Assembly: GCF_018811945.1 (NCBI RefSeq)
Contig: NZ_JACRVU010000004.1
Coordinates: forward strand, 62,001 to 126,000
DNA: 64,000 bases
Reading direction: 5' to 3'
Source of the DNA: Gluconobacter sp. P1C6_b
Lineage (GTDB): Bacteria; Pseudomonadota; Alphaproteobacteria; Acetobacterales; Acetobacteraceae
Made by a program: the position numbers and the translations under genes. Of the stretch, positions 34,148-42,038 are shown one piece after another. Every line of letters begins with the position of its first letter. Within the stretch, counting starts at the first letter, position 1. The notes beneath the pieces were generated by a model. It searched no databases and had not been told where the DNA came from. It saw only the letters and a program-made list of their open reading frames with translations.

Positions 34148-35218
34148 TCAGAAACCCGGAATGCGATTCAGCACGGCATTGCCATTCCTGACGAACGCTT
34201 CAGGCCCGAAGCGTTCCAGTACCCGTTGGCGGGAACGGGCGCCCATCGCCGCAAGATCGGCCGGTCTGCCGATCAGGTCTGCCAGAGCTGCCGCAAGGGC
34301 AGGGGCATTGTCGAAGGGCACGATACGTCCCGTCTCACCGTCGAGAATGCTCGATGGCAGTTCTCCGGCAGGGGTGGCGACAACCGGAAGGCCACAGGAC
34401 ATGGCTTCATGCCCCGCGACACACATGCCCTCCCAGTGCGACGACTGAACGTAAAGATGCAGCGTCTTCAGGAAATCAAACGGTTTTGACTCGTAGCCCA
34501 GCAGGTCGATCGGCAGGTTGCCGGCCGTGATGCGATCCTGAAGCGCTGCGTGTTCGGGACCATCGCCTGCGATCTGAAGACGGAACGGCGGCAGGTCGGG
34601 GTGGTCTTTCAGAAGAGCCACGGCCTCGCACAGAATGTCATACGCCTTGACCGGGTTCAGGCGTCCCAGTGACCCGACGCGCACGACCTCCTCCTCTTTC
34701 CATGGCGTAGCCACAGGAGCGTCCGGATCGGCGCGGAAAATGGGCCAGGCGACGAAATTGTCACTGATGCCGAGTTCTTTGCCGGCAAAGGTGATGACAG
34801 ACTGGGAGTCGGCAACCCACAGCGTCGTGTAGGGGCGACACAGGCGCAGCAGGAAGGCATTGACCGTCTTCAGGCGCCCGCAATGCTGCCAGTGTACTGT
34901 CGGAGTCTTGTGACGCAGCGCAACCAGCTGTCCCAGAAGCGTGGCACGGCTCAGCGACGTCCAGATCAGGTCCGGCTGAAACGCCTCCATCTCGTCGCGC
35001 AGCCAGCGATAGGCAGCGATATGATCCCGCGTCGTGCCTTCCCGGACGCGCACGGGGATGCCGGCGGCTTCGATCAGCGGAATGGCGAGGCCGTCCTTGC
35101 GGGCCAGGGCGAAGACGGTCACATCCCCGCCGCGGGCCTTCAGAACGGATACGATGTCCGGAATGGGAAGCTGCGCGCCGCCACATTCGAGGGAATTGAT
35201 GATGTAGGCGATTTTCAT
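34148..35218 (-). CDS. GT4 family glycosyltransferase
   Basis: This 356-residue GT-B enzyme has an N-terminal acceptor domain beginning MKIAYIINSLECGGAQ, a nucleotide-sugar domain with VGSLGRLNPVKAYD, and the EX7E-type motif in SSHWEGMCVAGHEAMSCGLPVV. The product is probably a glycolipid or surface glycan. It is the last gene of a six-gene operon and overlaps the nucleotidyltransferase gene by 4 nt. Confidence 0.9.
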   Translation of the reverse strand: MKIAYIINSLECGGAQLPIPDIVSVLKARGGDVTVFALARKDGLAIPLIEAAGIPVRVREGTTRDHIAAYRWLRDEMEAFQPDLIWTSLSRATLLGQLVALRHKTPTVHWQHCGRLKTVNAFLLRLCRPYTTLWVADSQSVITFAGKELGISDNFVAWPIFRADPDAPVATPWKEEEVVRVGSLGRLNPVKAYDILCEAVALLKDHPDLPPFRLQIAGDGPEHAALQDRITAGNLPIDLLGYESKPFDFLKTLHLYVQSSHWEGMCVAGHEAMSCGLPVVATPAGELPSSILDGETGRIVPFDNAPALAAALADLIGRPADLAAMGARSRQRVLERFGPEAFVRNGNAVLNRIPGF

Positions 35219-35970
35219 GGTGTCGTCTGGGCCAGGATTTTTTCAGCTAGCGTCAGGTCCGAGGGTTTGTCCACGTCCACGGCCGCGCGCCCGTCCGAAA
35301 GTGTTACCAGACGTACATTTGCGCCCGTCAGCGTCCGGATGCGTCGATACAGGGCCGTGGGATCGAGCGTACGGGTCACGGCCCGCAGCAGGGTGCCGAT
35401 CCCAAGCGTCAGGGCCATGCGGAGCGGGCGTTTGCGGTTCTGTTGAAGGCGCTTCCACAGTTCGATGACATTCCGCCCCTTCGGCGTGCCGATCAGAAAC
35501 AGGTTGCAGCCGGAAAAGCTCATGTCCGACAGGTGGATATAGGTCCGTTTCGTGCCGGGCACGTCGCGCTCGACCGTTGCACGCAGTGCTACAGCCGCTG
35601 CAAGGTCGCATCCCTGTGCTTTTGCAAGAAATTCCTGAATCCATTCCGGCCGTAGAAGTGCGTGATCTGCCGTTGTGACCAGGCAGGGCGTGCCGATCCG
35701 GGCAATGGCTTCGGCAACGCTCTCGCTGGGAGAGGGGGCGGAACGCAGAATTGTGGCGTCACCGGCAAGATCCCTGATGCAGTCGGGATTTTCGATGCTG
35801 ATCGTGACGGGGCCAAGGCCGGGGGTGCGGGCAATTGTATCGAGCACGCGGGCCAGCATGGGCTGACCGGCAACGGGAAGCAGCGCCTTGTGGGAAACCT
35901 GACCGAGTTTCGCAAGGACATCGTTCTCGCCGTCCCGGGACCCGGCGAGAACCAGAACCGGAAGCGTCAT
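35215..35970 (-). CDS. MobA-like nucleotidyltransferase
   Basis: This 251-residue protein has a GT-A nucleotide-binding fold with LAGSR (8-12), HKALLPVAGQPML (27-39, Lys28) and the metal-region TTADHALL. The relation is to MobA/GlmU-type NTP transferases, but the middle (FSGCNLFLIG) and C-terminal helices differ from molybdenum-cofactor enzymes. In this lipid operon it more likely activates a head group or a lipid phosphate. A nucleotidyltransferase of the Caulobacter ceramide phosphoglycerate pathway is a possible counterpart; I recall that only loosely. Confidence 0.75.
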   Translation of the reverse strand: MTLPVLVLAGSRDGENDVLAKLGQVSHKALLPVAGQPMLARVLDTIARTPGLGPVTISIENPDCIRDLAGDATILRSAPSPSESVAEAIARIGTPCLVTTADHALLRPEWIQEFLAKAQGCDLAAAVALRATVERDVPGTKRTYIHLSDMSFSGCNLFLIGTPKGRNVIELWKRLQQNRKRPLRMALTLGIGTLLRAVTRTLDPTALYRRIRTLTGANVRLVTLSDGRAAVDVDKPSDLTLAEKILAQTTP

Positions 35971-36782
35971 GCCGCGCGGTTACGGTCTGCTGCGGCGCGG
36001 GCGGATGCCGGACGTGCGCCGTCGGGACGGTCACGCGGGGGGGAGCCCGTCAGATCCATAACCCACGGATAGCGATGGGCTTCCTCGATATCGTAACCGA
36101 GGTTGAAGACATGCTTGCTGCGGGGCCGGTCGCGGGCTTCGCGGTAAAAGCTGCTGAACAGACGGTCCGGCACGTAGTTCGTGATGCCGTAATTGCCGTC
36201 CTCATCGTGAAAATGGTGCAGGACGTGAAGCTGCTTGATGTCCGCCACCCATTTCCAGCGCGGCTTGTAGGCCAGATGCTGGATGCAATGGAAGAATTCG
36301 TAGATGCAGGTCATGACCAGTGCTGTCGAAAGCGCGCAGAACGCCCCGCTCCAGCCGGCAATCAGCCCGCCGATGGGCATTGTGATGATCGCCATGGTGG
36401 GCACCGTGTTCAGCGGGGAGCCGAACAGGACGTCCAGCAGATGCGGGTCCTGATGATGGTCGAAATGGATGCGCTTCCACAGCGAAGCGGTCCAGTGGTT
36501 GCGGTACAGCCAGCGCCCGTGAAGGATGAAGCGGTGGATCGCATACCAGGCCAGCGGATAGACCACGATCACGACGGGAACGGGGATGAGCGTGACCCAG
36601 AGCGCGGTCGAGAAATGCAGGGCGGCCCAGGCGGACACTGCGATCAGCGCGAAATAGAGCAGGATCGTCGGATAGGTCAGATAGGCGAACCACAGCTGCT
36701 GGAGGTTCATCTTTCCCAGATCGAAGCTGCGACCCGTCCTGATGGCGGACATGTTGCGCCAGGGCGCCTTGAAGTTGCTCAT
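35967..36782 (-). CDS. Fatty acid hydroxylase / sterol desaturase family membrane enzyme
   Basis: This 271-residue integral membrane protein has the diiron histidine motifs of the superfamily: His83-x4-His88, HFDHH (106-110) with His114, HCIQH, and LHVLHHFHDEDGNYG. Four hydrophobic helices surround them. Family members hydroxylate or desaturate fatty acyl chains, sterols, carotenoids or sphingolipids. 2-hydroxyacyl ceramides are known from acetic acid bacteria, so ceramide acyl hydroxylation is a reasonable inference. It is flanked by lptG and the nucleotidyltransferase gene with 4-nt overlaps. Confidence 0.88.
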   Translation of the reverse strand: MSNFKAPWRNMSAIRTGRSFDLGKMNLQQLWFAYLTYPTILLYFALIAVSAWAALHFSTALWVTLIPVPVVIVVYPLAWYAIHRFILHGRWLYRNHWTASLWKRIHFDHHQDPHLLDVLFGSPLNTVPTMAIITMPIGGLIAGWSGAFCALSTALVMTCIYEFFHCIQHLAYKPRWKWVADIKQLHVLHHFHDEDGNYGITNYVPDRLFSSFYREARDRPRSKHVFNLGYDIEEAHRYPWVMDLTGSPPRDRPDGARPASARAAADRNRAA

Positions 36783-37888
36783 CGTTCCTCCATCCGCAAA
36801 AGCCAGGTCAGCCCGAGAAGGGTACCCAGGAGCGGTCCGACGCTGACGGCCAGCGGAGCTGGCAGCGTCCCCGCGTTTCCAAGTGCGGAAATCATTCCCT
36901 GCAGGATGACGAAACCCATTCCAGCGGCCAGAACATACACCGGCAGCGGATTTCGAAGTCCTGCACGGGGAGGGATATAGATCACCGGGAGCGTCAATAG
37001 AAGCATTACTGCAATTTCGACAGGTAAAATCATTCCGCTGAAGAGGGCCATACGATACGTGGCCCGGGGTAGACTTGCAGGTGCGCCCTTGTGAAGAATG
37101 GCGCTGACCTGCCCCGGCGTGACGGTCGCTCCGTTCTGCGAGAGCGTCATGATGACCGAGGGAGTGGCCGGGATGACGAAGGTGCTGTCGCCCTTTGTAA
37201 CATTCACGTACGACTTGTCATCGGACAGGGAAAGATCCTGCGCCCCATCGGGATGCCACTGTCCATTGCGGTATGTCAGGACGTTCGTGTGCTCGGTGCC
37301 GGTCAGCAGGCCCGTGCTGTCACGGTGATAGATCGTCACGTCCCGCAGGAACGTGCCGCCCTGGGCGATCTGCCCGATCCGGACCAGCGTGGGGCCCGCC
37401 CGAAACCACAGGATATTGTCTTCGGGCTGCCCGTCCTGCCCCGCGAGCGGATCTGTGCGGTTCCACCATGTCGTGAGGGCGTTCTCGCAGGCCGGGACAA
37501 GCCAGTACTGGGCGCAGGTTCCCCCGATCCCCGCGATCAGCACCGCGGGCAGGAGAAGACGGTACAGCGCGGGCGTAGAAAGCCCGGCCGCCCGCAGGGC
37601 CGAGATTTCGCTCGACAGGGTCATCTGCGTGAGCAGGAACAGCGTGCCCACCATGAAGGCGAGTGGCAGGATGTCGATGCTCAGGGCAGGCAGGTGCAGG
37701 AAGGCGAAGGTCAGGATGCCCCGAACGCCGAGATGCCGGTTCAGGATCGGCGTCGTCTTTTCAAGAAGCGCCAGAATTTCCAGCAGCGAGACGAGGACGG
37801 CCCCGCACAGCAAAAAGCGTCCCAGGAGGGCACGGTTGAGCGCCTTGATGAGGACATGGCGCGGCATGGAAGGTGTGGAGTCGTTCAT
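36779..37888 (-). CDS. lptG: LptG-like lipid export permease
   Basis: This 369-residue YjgP/YjgQ-family protein has three N-terminal helices, a periplasmic beta-jellyroll (about 135-270) and three C-terminal helices. The cytosolic loop SSEISALRAAGLS is the coupling segment for LptB. Together with LptF it should form the LptB2FG extractor that pulls lipid out of the inner membrane. It lies with lipid-modifying genes rather than beside lptD, the usual alphaproteobacterial place, so a specialised substrate is possible. Confidence 0.88.
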   Translation of the reverse strand: MNDSTPSMPRHVLIKALNRALLGRFLLCGAVLVSLLEILALLEKTTPILNRHLGVRGILTFAFLHLPALSIDILPLAFMVGTLFLLTQMTLSSEISALRAAGLSTPALYRLLLPAVLIAGIGGTCAQYWLVPACENALTTWWNRTDPLAGQDGQPEDNILWFRAGPTLVRIGQIAQGGTFLRDVTIYHRDSTGLLTGTEHTNVLTYRNGQWHPDGAQDLSLSDDKSYVNVTKGDSTFVIPATPSVIMTLSQNGATVTPGQVSAILHKGAPASLPRATYRMALFSGMILPVEIAVMLLLTLPVIYIPPRAGLRNPLPVYVLAAGMGFVILQGMISALGNAGTLPAPLAVSVGPLLGTLLGLTWLLRMEER

Positions 37889-39039
37889 GCCGGCGCCCTT
37901 GTGAACTTGCGCCGCCGCCAGGACCCACGGGAACGGCGCAGAAGGGCCGCCAGACAGCCGACGCAGAACACGACTTCCGGTACCCAGATCGCCAGCCAGA
38001 TGGGAAGGCGTCCGGTCGAGGCAAGGCTGTGGCCGAACATGAGTGTCTGGTCGAAGCCGATCAGGATCACGGCTACCGCAATCAGCCCCCAGACGGATTT
38101 TCTTCGCCGGGCGCTGATGGCCAGCGCAACAGCCAGGGGCGGAATGAACGGAATGGCGATGGCGCGGGCCATACGGAAATCCATTTCGGCCCGGAGTGTG
38201 CGGTATTCGATGCCGGGCAGGCCATAACGCAGGTCATGCGCCAGTTCGAACAGGGTCAGCTCGCGCTCGTCGGCCCCGCGGGAGCGGAAGGAGGTTTCCT
38301 TGTTGGGCCGATCGATAACGCGGACGACGTGTTCGAAATGGGTCACGGTCGGTTTGTGGGGTTTGGTGGCCTGGAACGGATCATCCACAATTTCCCCATT
38401 CCACAGGTCGAGGCGGGTGCTGCGGGTCTTTTCCGAAATGGTCAGCGCGCCCGTCCGGGCCGTGATGATGTGGGCCACGCCATTGGCATTCACTTCCCGG
38501 ATGAAGACCCGTCTGAGGCGGGTGCCGGCATGGCTGACACTGTCTGCCGTCATGACGGCCTTGCTGGACGTGGAGGCAAACATTCCCGCCTGAAGATGCG
38601 GGGCCCAGCCGGTATGCTCGGCAAAATAGAAGCCCGCGCGATAGTCATAGCGGGCCACGGGCTGGATATAGCCGTACAGAAATACGCTGGCCGCCCCGAG
38701 AAGCAGGCCTACGATCATGAAAGGGCGACTGATTCGCATCAGCGAGACGCGCCCGGCCTGAAGCGCGTCGATTTCGTTGTTGTCGCTCATGCTCCGGATG
38801 GTGAGGAACACCGCGATACACAGCGCCGCGGGCAGGGCGATACCAAAATAATGGGGCAGAAGATCCGTCAGGAGCGCGATACATGTTCCGAGCGAACTTC
38901 CTGCCGAGGCCAGATAGTCGAAGAGCGACAGCAGCCGTTCCAGCAGCAGCGCGACCAGCATCGCCAGAAGAGCGATCGCAAATGGCGGTGCCATCTGTGT
39001 CAGCAGATACCGGTCCAGAATATGGGCCCGCTGTTTCAC
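37885..39039 (-). CDS. lptF: LptF-like lipid export permease
   Basis: This 384-residue partner of LptG has the same layout, with the coupling loop DNNEIDALQAGRVSLMRI and a periplasmic jellyroll. I choose GTG 39039: AAGGA lies 7 nt upstream and it overlaps the metallophosphoesterase stop by 4 nt (GTGA), the pattern of every other junction in this operon. An ATG at 39066 would add nine residues (MEPLGKDRG) and a 31-nt overlap. Confidence 0.87.
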   Translation of the reverse strand: MKQRAHILDRYLLTQMAPPFAIALLAMLVALLLERLLSLFDYLASAGSSLGTCIALLTDLLPHYFGIALPAALCIAVFLTIRSMSDNNEIDALQAGRVSLMRISRPFMIVGLLLGAASVFLYGYIQPVARYDYRAGFYFAEHTGWAPHLQAGMFASTSSKAVMTADSVSHAGTRLRRVFIREVNANGVAHIITARTGALTISEKTRSTRLDLWNGEIVDDPFQATKPHKPTVTHFEHVVRVIDRPNKETSFRSRGADERELTLFELAHDLRYGLPGIEYRTLRAEMDFRMARAIAIPFIPPLAVALAISARRRKSVWGLIAVAVILIGFDQTLMFGHSLASTGRLPIWLAIWVPEVVFCVGCLAALLRRSRGSWRRRKFTRAPA

Positions 39040-39977
39040 GCCTCTGTCCTTCCCGAGCGGTTCCATGACGCCCGTTCACTGACGGAGCCATCGAGCCGGT
39101 GACGTGCCAGAGTGATTGTCCAGCCCTTCCTATATGGGTGGATGCTCAGGCGATTCCAGCAGGCCTGACGGTGCGGGCGTTCATCCGTCAGCGAGGCGGA
39201 CGCCACACCAAGCAGCGGAATGTCCGTGCCGGCGATATGGGTCAGCGTTGCGTCGTGGGAGTGTCCATGCAGCACGATCTCCGCTCCGGCCCGCCTGAAA
39301 ACGGCGGCTACCTCGCGGTGATCGAGCAGGGACTTCCGCCAGGGCACGAGCCCGCGCCGGGGGGGGTGATGGATCATTACGACCCGGCACAGCCCCTCCC
39401 GGCCAAGCTCTTCCAGCAGTGCCTCAAGCCGCGCACGCTGCCGGTATCCGACGCGCCCGCAGGCCATGAACGGCGCTGTGGGGATGCCGGAATTGACGCC
39501 GACGATCGCAACCCCGTTCTGGATGCGGACATATGGATACTGCTGGTCCGACCAGCGCTCCCACTGGTGCAGACCGGCCGAGGCCGGCTGACGGACCATG
39601 CAGTCATGATTGCCGGGAATCACGAGCGCGGGAGCCGGCAGGGCATCGAGCCAGCGGGCGGCCGCGGCAAATTCGTCGGGCGTTCCGAAATTGGTCAGGT
39701 CCCCGCTGACGAGGATGGTGTCCACGTCCGAGTGCCCGATATCTTTCACCAGCGCTGCGCAGGTCTGTTCGAGATGGACGTACCGGCGGTGCTTCTTCCA
39801 TGACAGAAGGCTCAGGGCGCGCTTGTTAAGCGCCTCACGCCAGTGGACCGGGGGCGGGGGCAGGTGCGGGTCCGAAATATGGGCCAGGGTGACAGTGGGG
39901 GTGACAGCGGGCGTAGGCGTGATGACAGGGGACGTTTGCCGCGACGAGATGGGATCTGCGGGCAGGTCAGGGGTCAT
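39036..39977 (-). CDS. Calcineurin-like metallophosphoesterase
   Basis: This 313-residue protein has the ordered metal motifs DPH (36-38), GD (92-93), GNHD (122-125), HHPP and GHSH. The closest general pattern is the CpdA/Icc class, but in an envelope-lipid operon a lipid or nucleotide-lipid phosphoesterase such as LpxH-like is also possible. The first 28 residues are Pro/Thr-rich and may not be translated. It is the first gene of the operon running to 34148. Confidence 0.85.
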   Translation of the reverse strand: MTPDLPADPISSRQTSPVITPTPAVTPTVTLAHISDPHLPPPPVHWREALNKRALSLLSWKKHRRYVHLEQTCAALVKDIGHSDVDTILVSGDLTNFGTPDEFAAAARWLDALPAPALVIPGNHDCMVRQPASAGLHQWERWSDQQYPYVRIQNGVAIVGVNSGIPTAPFMACGRVGYRQRARLEALLEELGREGLCRVVMIHHPPRRGLVPWRKSLLDHREVAAVFRRAGAEIVLHGHSHDATLTHIAGTDIPLLGVASASLTDERPHRQACWNRLSIHPYRKGWTITLARHRLDGSVSERASWNRSGRTEA

Positions 39978-40104
39978 GATCAGAAAAGGGCCTTGTCAGT
40001 ATCCACGTCAGAAGCTGGCATCCAGACGCGCCGGGATGCCATGTTCTGGCAGTTCCATCATAGCCGTGCTAGACCCGCCCGCATAGCCGAACGCCATACG
40101 AAGA

Positions 40105-41064
40105 TTGCCTCACCTAGTGCGCATTGCCTTGATCCATAATGCCCGTAGCCGGAAAAACCGCCGGAACGGTTCCAGTTTTGCTGTCGAGGCCCAGGCCCTT
40201 CTGGGGAAGGATTTCGTGCCTTCCGATACTCGGGAGGGGACAACCGAACATGTCCGCCAGCTTTATGAGCGTGGGATCGACACCATTCTCATCGATGGCG
40301 GCGACGGGACGGTCAGCACGGCCCTGACCGCCATTGCACGCGCTTACCCTGCGGACAGGCTTCCGGATATCGTGGTCCTTGCGTCTGGCAACACGAACCT
40401 CATTGCCGGGGACGTCGGTTTTGGCCTGCGCGGGATGGAGGCGATCCAGCGTCTGCGGCAGGGTGACCTGCGTTCCAGCGTGCGAACGCCCATCCGTCTG
40501 TCCTGGCCCGGAACTGACCGGATGCCAGTGCTTGGCCTGTTCGGAGGATGTGCGGGATATGCGCGTGCCGTCCGGATAGCCCATTCACCGACCGTCCTGC
40601 GTTTCGCGCCCCATGATCTTGCGGTGGGCATCACGCTGCTGTCGACATTCGTCAGCCTCATGTTCCGCAAAAGCCGCGAGGAATGGCTCAGGGGCGATCC
40701 GCTGCGGATCGAGACCGGTGGCCATGTCTATGACGGACAGAGCTTCATGTTCCTGACGACAGGGCTTTCGCACCTGTCGCGCGGGATCTGGCCTTTCTGG
40801 GATGCAGAGCCCAATGTCGAAGGACTGCGCTATCTGGATGTCAGCGCCTGGCCCGACAGTCTGCTCCGGGCGACGGCTGCCCTTCTGTGTGGACGCGCAC
40901 CTCGCTGGCTGCGTCGTCACCCGGATTATGTCAGTGGGCGGACGGACGACATGACGCTGGTGACGGAAAGCGATTTCGTGCTCGATGGCGAGGTCTTCAG
41001 CGCGGCACCGGGCGGTGTGCTGCGTCTGGAGCGTGCGTCCCGCTTCCGGTTCCTGCATGCCTGA
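40105..41064 (+). CDS. Diacylglycerol/ceramide kinase-family lipid kinase
   Basis: This 319-residue protein has the DAGK catalytic motif GGDGTVSTAL (65-74) and SGNTN (94-98), then a C-terminal beta domain ending FVLDGEVF...GGVLRLER as in YegS/DgkB. The family phosphorylates diacylglycerol, sphingosine or ceramide. The next gene is a cytidylyltransferase-like gene overlapping by 8 nt, and the serine palmitoyltransferase operon converges on this pair, so ceramide is the favoured substrate (inference). The start is uncertain: TTG 40105 or GTG 40117, neither with a good ribosome site. Confidence 0.82.
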   Translation: MPHLVRIALIHNARSRKNRRNGSSFAVEAQALLGKDFVPSDTREGTTEHVRQLYERGIDTILIDGGDGTVSTALTAIARAYPADRLPDIVVLASGNTNLIAGDVGFGLRGMEAIQRLRQGDLRSSVRTPIRLSWPGTDRMPVLGLFGGCAGYARAVRIAHSPTVLRFAPHDLAVGITLLSTFVSLMFRKSREEWLRGDPLRIETGGHVYDGQSFMFLTTGLSHLSRGIWPFWDAEPNVEGLRYLDVSAWPDSLLRATAALLCGRAPRWLRRHPDYVSGRTDDMTLVTESDFVLDGEVFSAAPGGVLRLERASRFRFLHA

Positions 41065-41995
41065 TGTGCTCGAACAGCGCCTGATCGGCGAACTGACGAC
41101 ACCAGTCGATCCGGGCGTGGTTGCCTTTGCCGACGCGCTGGCCCGTGCCTGTCCCGTCATGCCGCTGGGCGTACTGTTCTATGGCTCGCTTCTGCGCAAA
41201 GCTGATCCGGACGGTATTCTCGATTTCTATATCATTACCGAAAACGCAGCAGGTTTTGCGGGGGGACTGGTGGCCCGGACCGGCAATCTCGTCCTGCCGC
41301 CCAATGTCCGTTATTCCGAATTCCGTCATGACGGCCGGGTTCTGAGAGCAAAGATCGCGGTGCTGTCACGGGCGCAGTTCGAAGCCCGCACGGGCCTCGG
41401 CGCGCTCGACACGACAATCTGGGCGCGGTTCTGCCAGCCGGTACGGCTGGTCTGGGTTCGGGATCCGCAAAGCGCGGATGTCATTCTGTCCCTGATCGCA
41501 GGCTGTGTGACGACGGCGGCCTGCTGGGCGGCTCTTCTGGGCGATGTGTCCATGACGGCACTGGAGTTCTGGCAGACCCTTTTTGCCCATACCTATGCGT
41601 CCGAACTGCGGGTCGAGAAGAAGGGACGGGGCAACAGCATTCTTGAAGGGCAGGAGGCGCGTTACGCTGCCCTGTTGACCCTGGGGTGGACGCGGGGACG
41701 TCTTCAGTTCTCGGCTCATGGGGACAGGCTTGAACCCGTCATTGACGCGGCACTTCGCCGGAAAGCGGCCCGTCGCTGGGCGCTGATCCAGATATCCGGA
41801 CGCCCACGCAATGTGACCAGGCTGCTGAAGGCCGCCTTCACGTTTGAAAACGGCGCGTCCTATCTGGCCTGGAAGATCCAGCGCCATACGGGTTTTGACA
41901 TGCAACTGTCGCCCTTCGAGAGCCGGCACCCACTTGTGATGCTGCCCCGGCTTCTGTGGCGTGCGCGGGACCTTCTGGCGCGTTCGAAAGCCTGA
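41057..41995 (+). CDS. TAM41-like phosphatidate/lipid-phosphate cytidylyltransferase
   Basis: This 312-residue protein shows the nucleotidyltransferase motif FYGSLLRKADPDGILDFYII (41-60; Gly43-Ser44, Asp50/52, Asp56). Its later layout, FCQPVRLVWVRD, a helix of alanines, then ALEFWQTLFAHTYASELRVE, matches mitochondrial TAM41-type CDP-diacylglycerol synthases. Directly after a lipid kinase it could convert a lipid phosphate to its CDP derivative, perhaps CDP-ceramide. The start ATG 41057 overlaps the kinase gene by 8 nt. The assignment is by motif and layout, without a search. Confidence 0.68.
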   Translation: MPDVLEQRLIGELTTPVDPGVVAFADALARACPVMPLGVLFYGSLLRKADPDGILDFYIITENAAGFAGGLVARTGNLVLPPNVRYSEFRHDGRVLRAKIAVLSRAQFEARTGLGALDTTIWARFCQPVRLVWVRDPQSADVILSLIAGCVTTAACWAALLGDVSMTALEFWQTLFAHTYASELRVEKKGRGNSILEGQEARYAALLTLGWTRGRLQFSAHGDRLEPVIDAALRRKAARRWALIQISGRPRNVTRLLKAAFTFENGASYLAWKIQRHTGFDMQLSPFESRHPLVMLPRLLWRARDLLARSKA

Positions 41996-41998
41996 ATC

Positions 41999-42033
41999 AA
42001 AAAGGGGGGATCCGGTGGATCCCCCCTTTTTTT
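41999..42033. terminator. Bidirectional terminator between the convergent lipid operons
   Basis: AAAAAGGGGGGATCC-GGT-GGATCCCCCCTTTTT forms a perfect stem with a 3-nt loop, flanked by A and T runs. It lies 4 nt past one stop and 5 nt before the other. Confidence 0.95.
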
Positions 42034-42038
42034 ATGGA

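Noticed and set aside
35215-35970. Molybdenum cofactor guanylyltransferase MobA
   Set aside because: The fold and opening motif are MobA-like, but the middle and C-terminal parts differ and the neighbours are lipid genes, so only the broad family is claimed.
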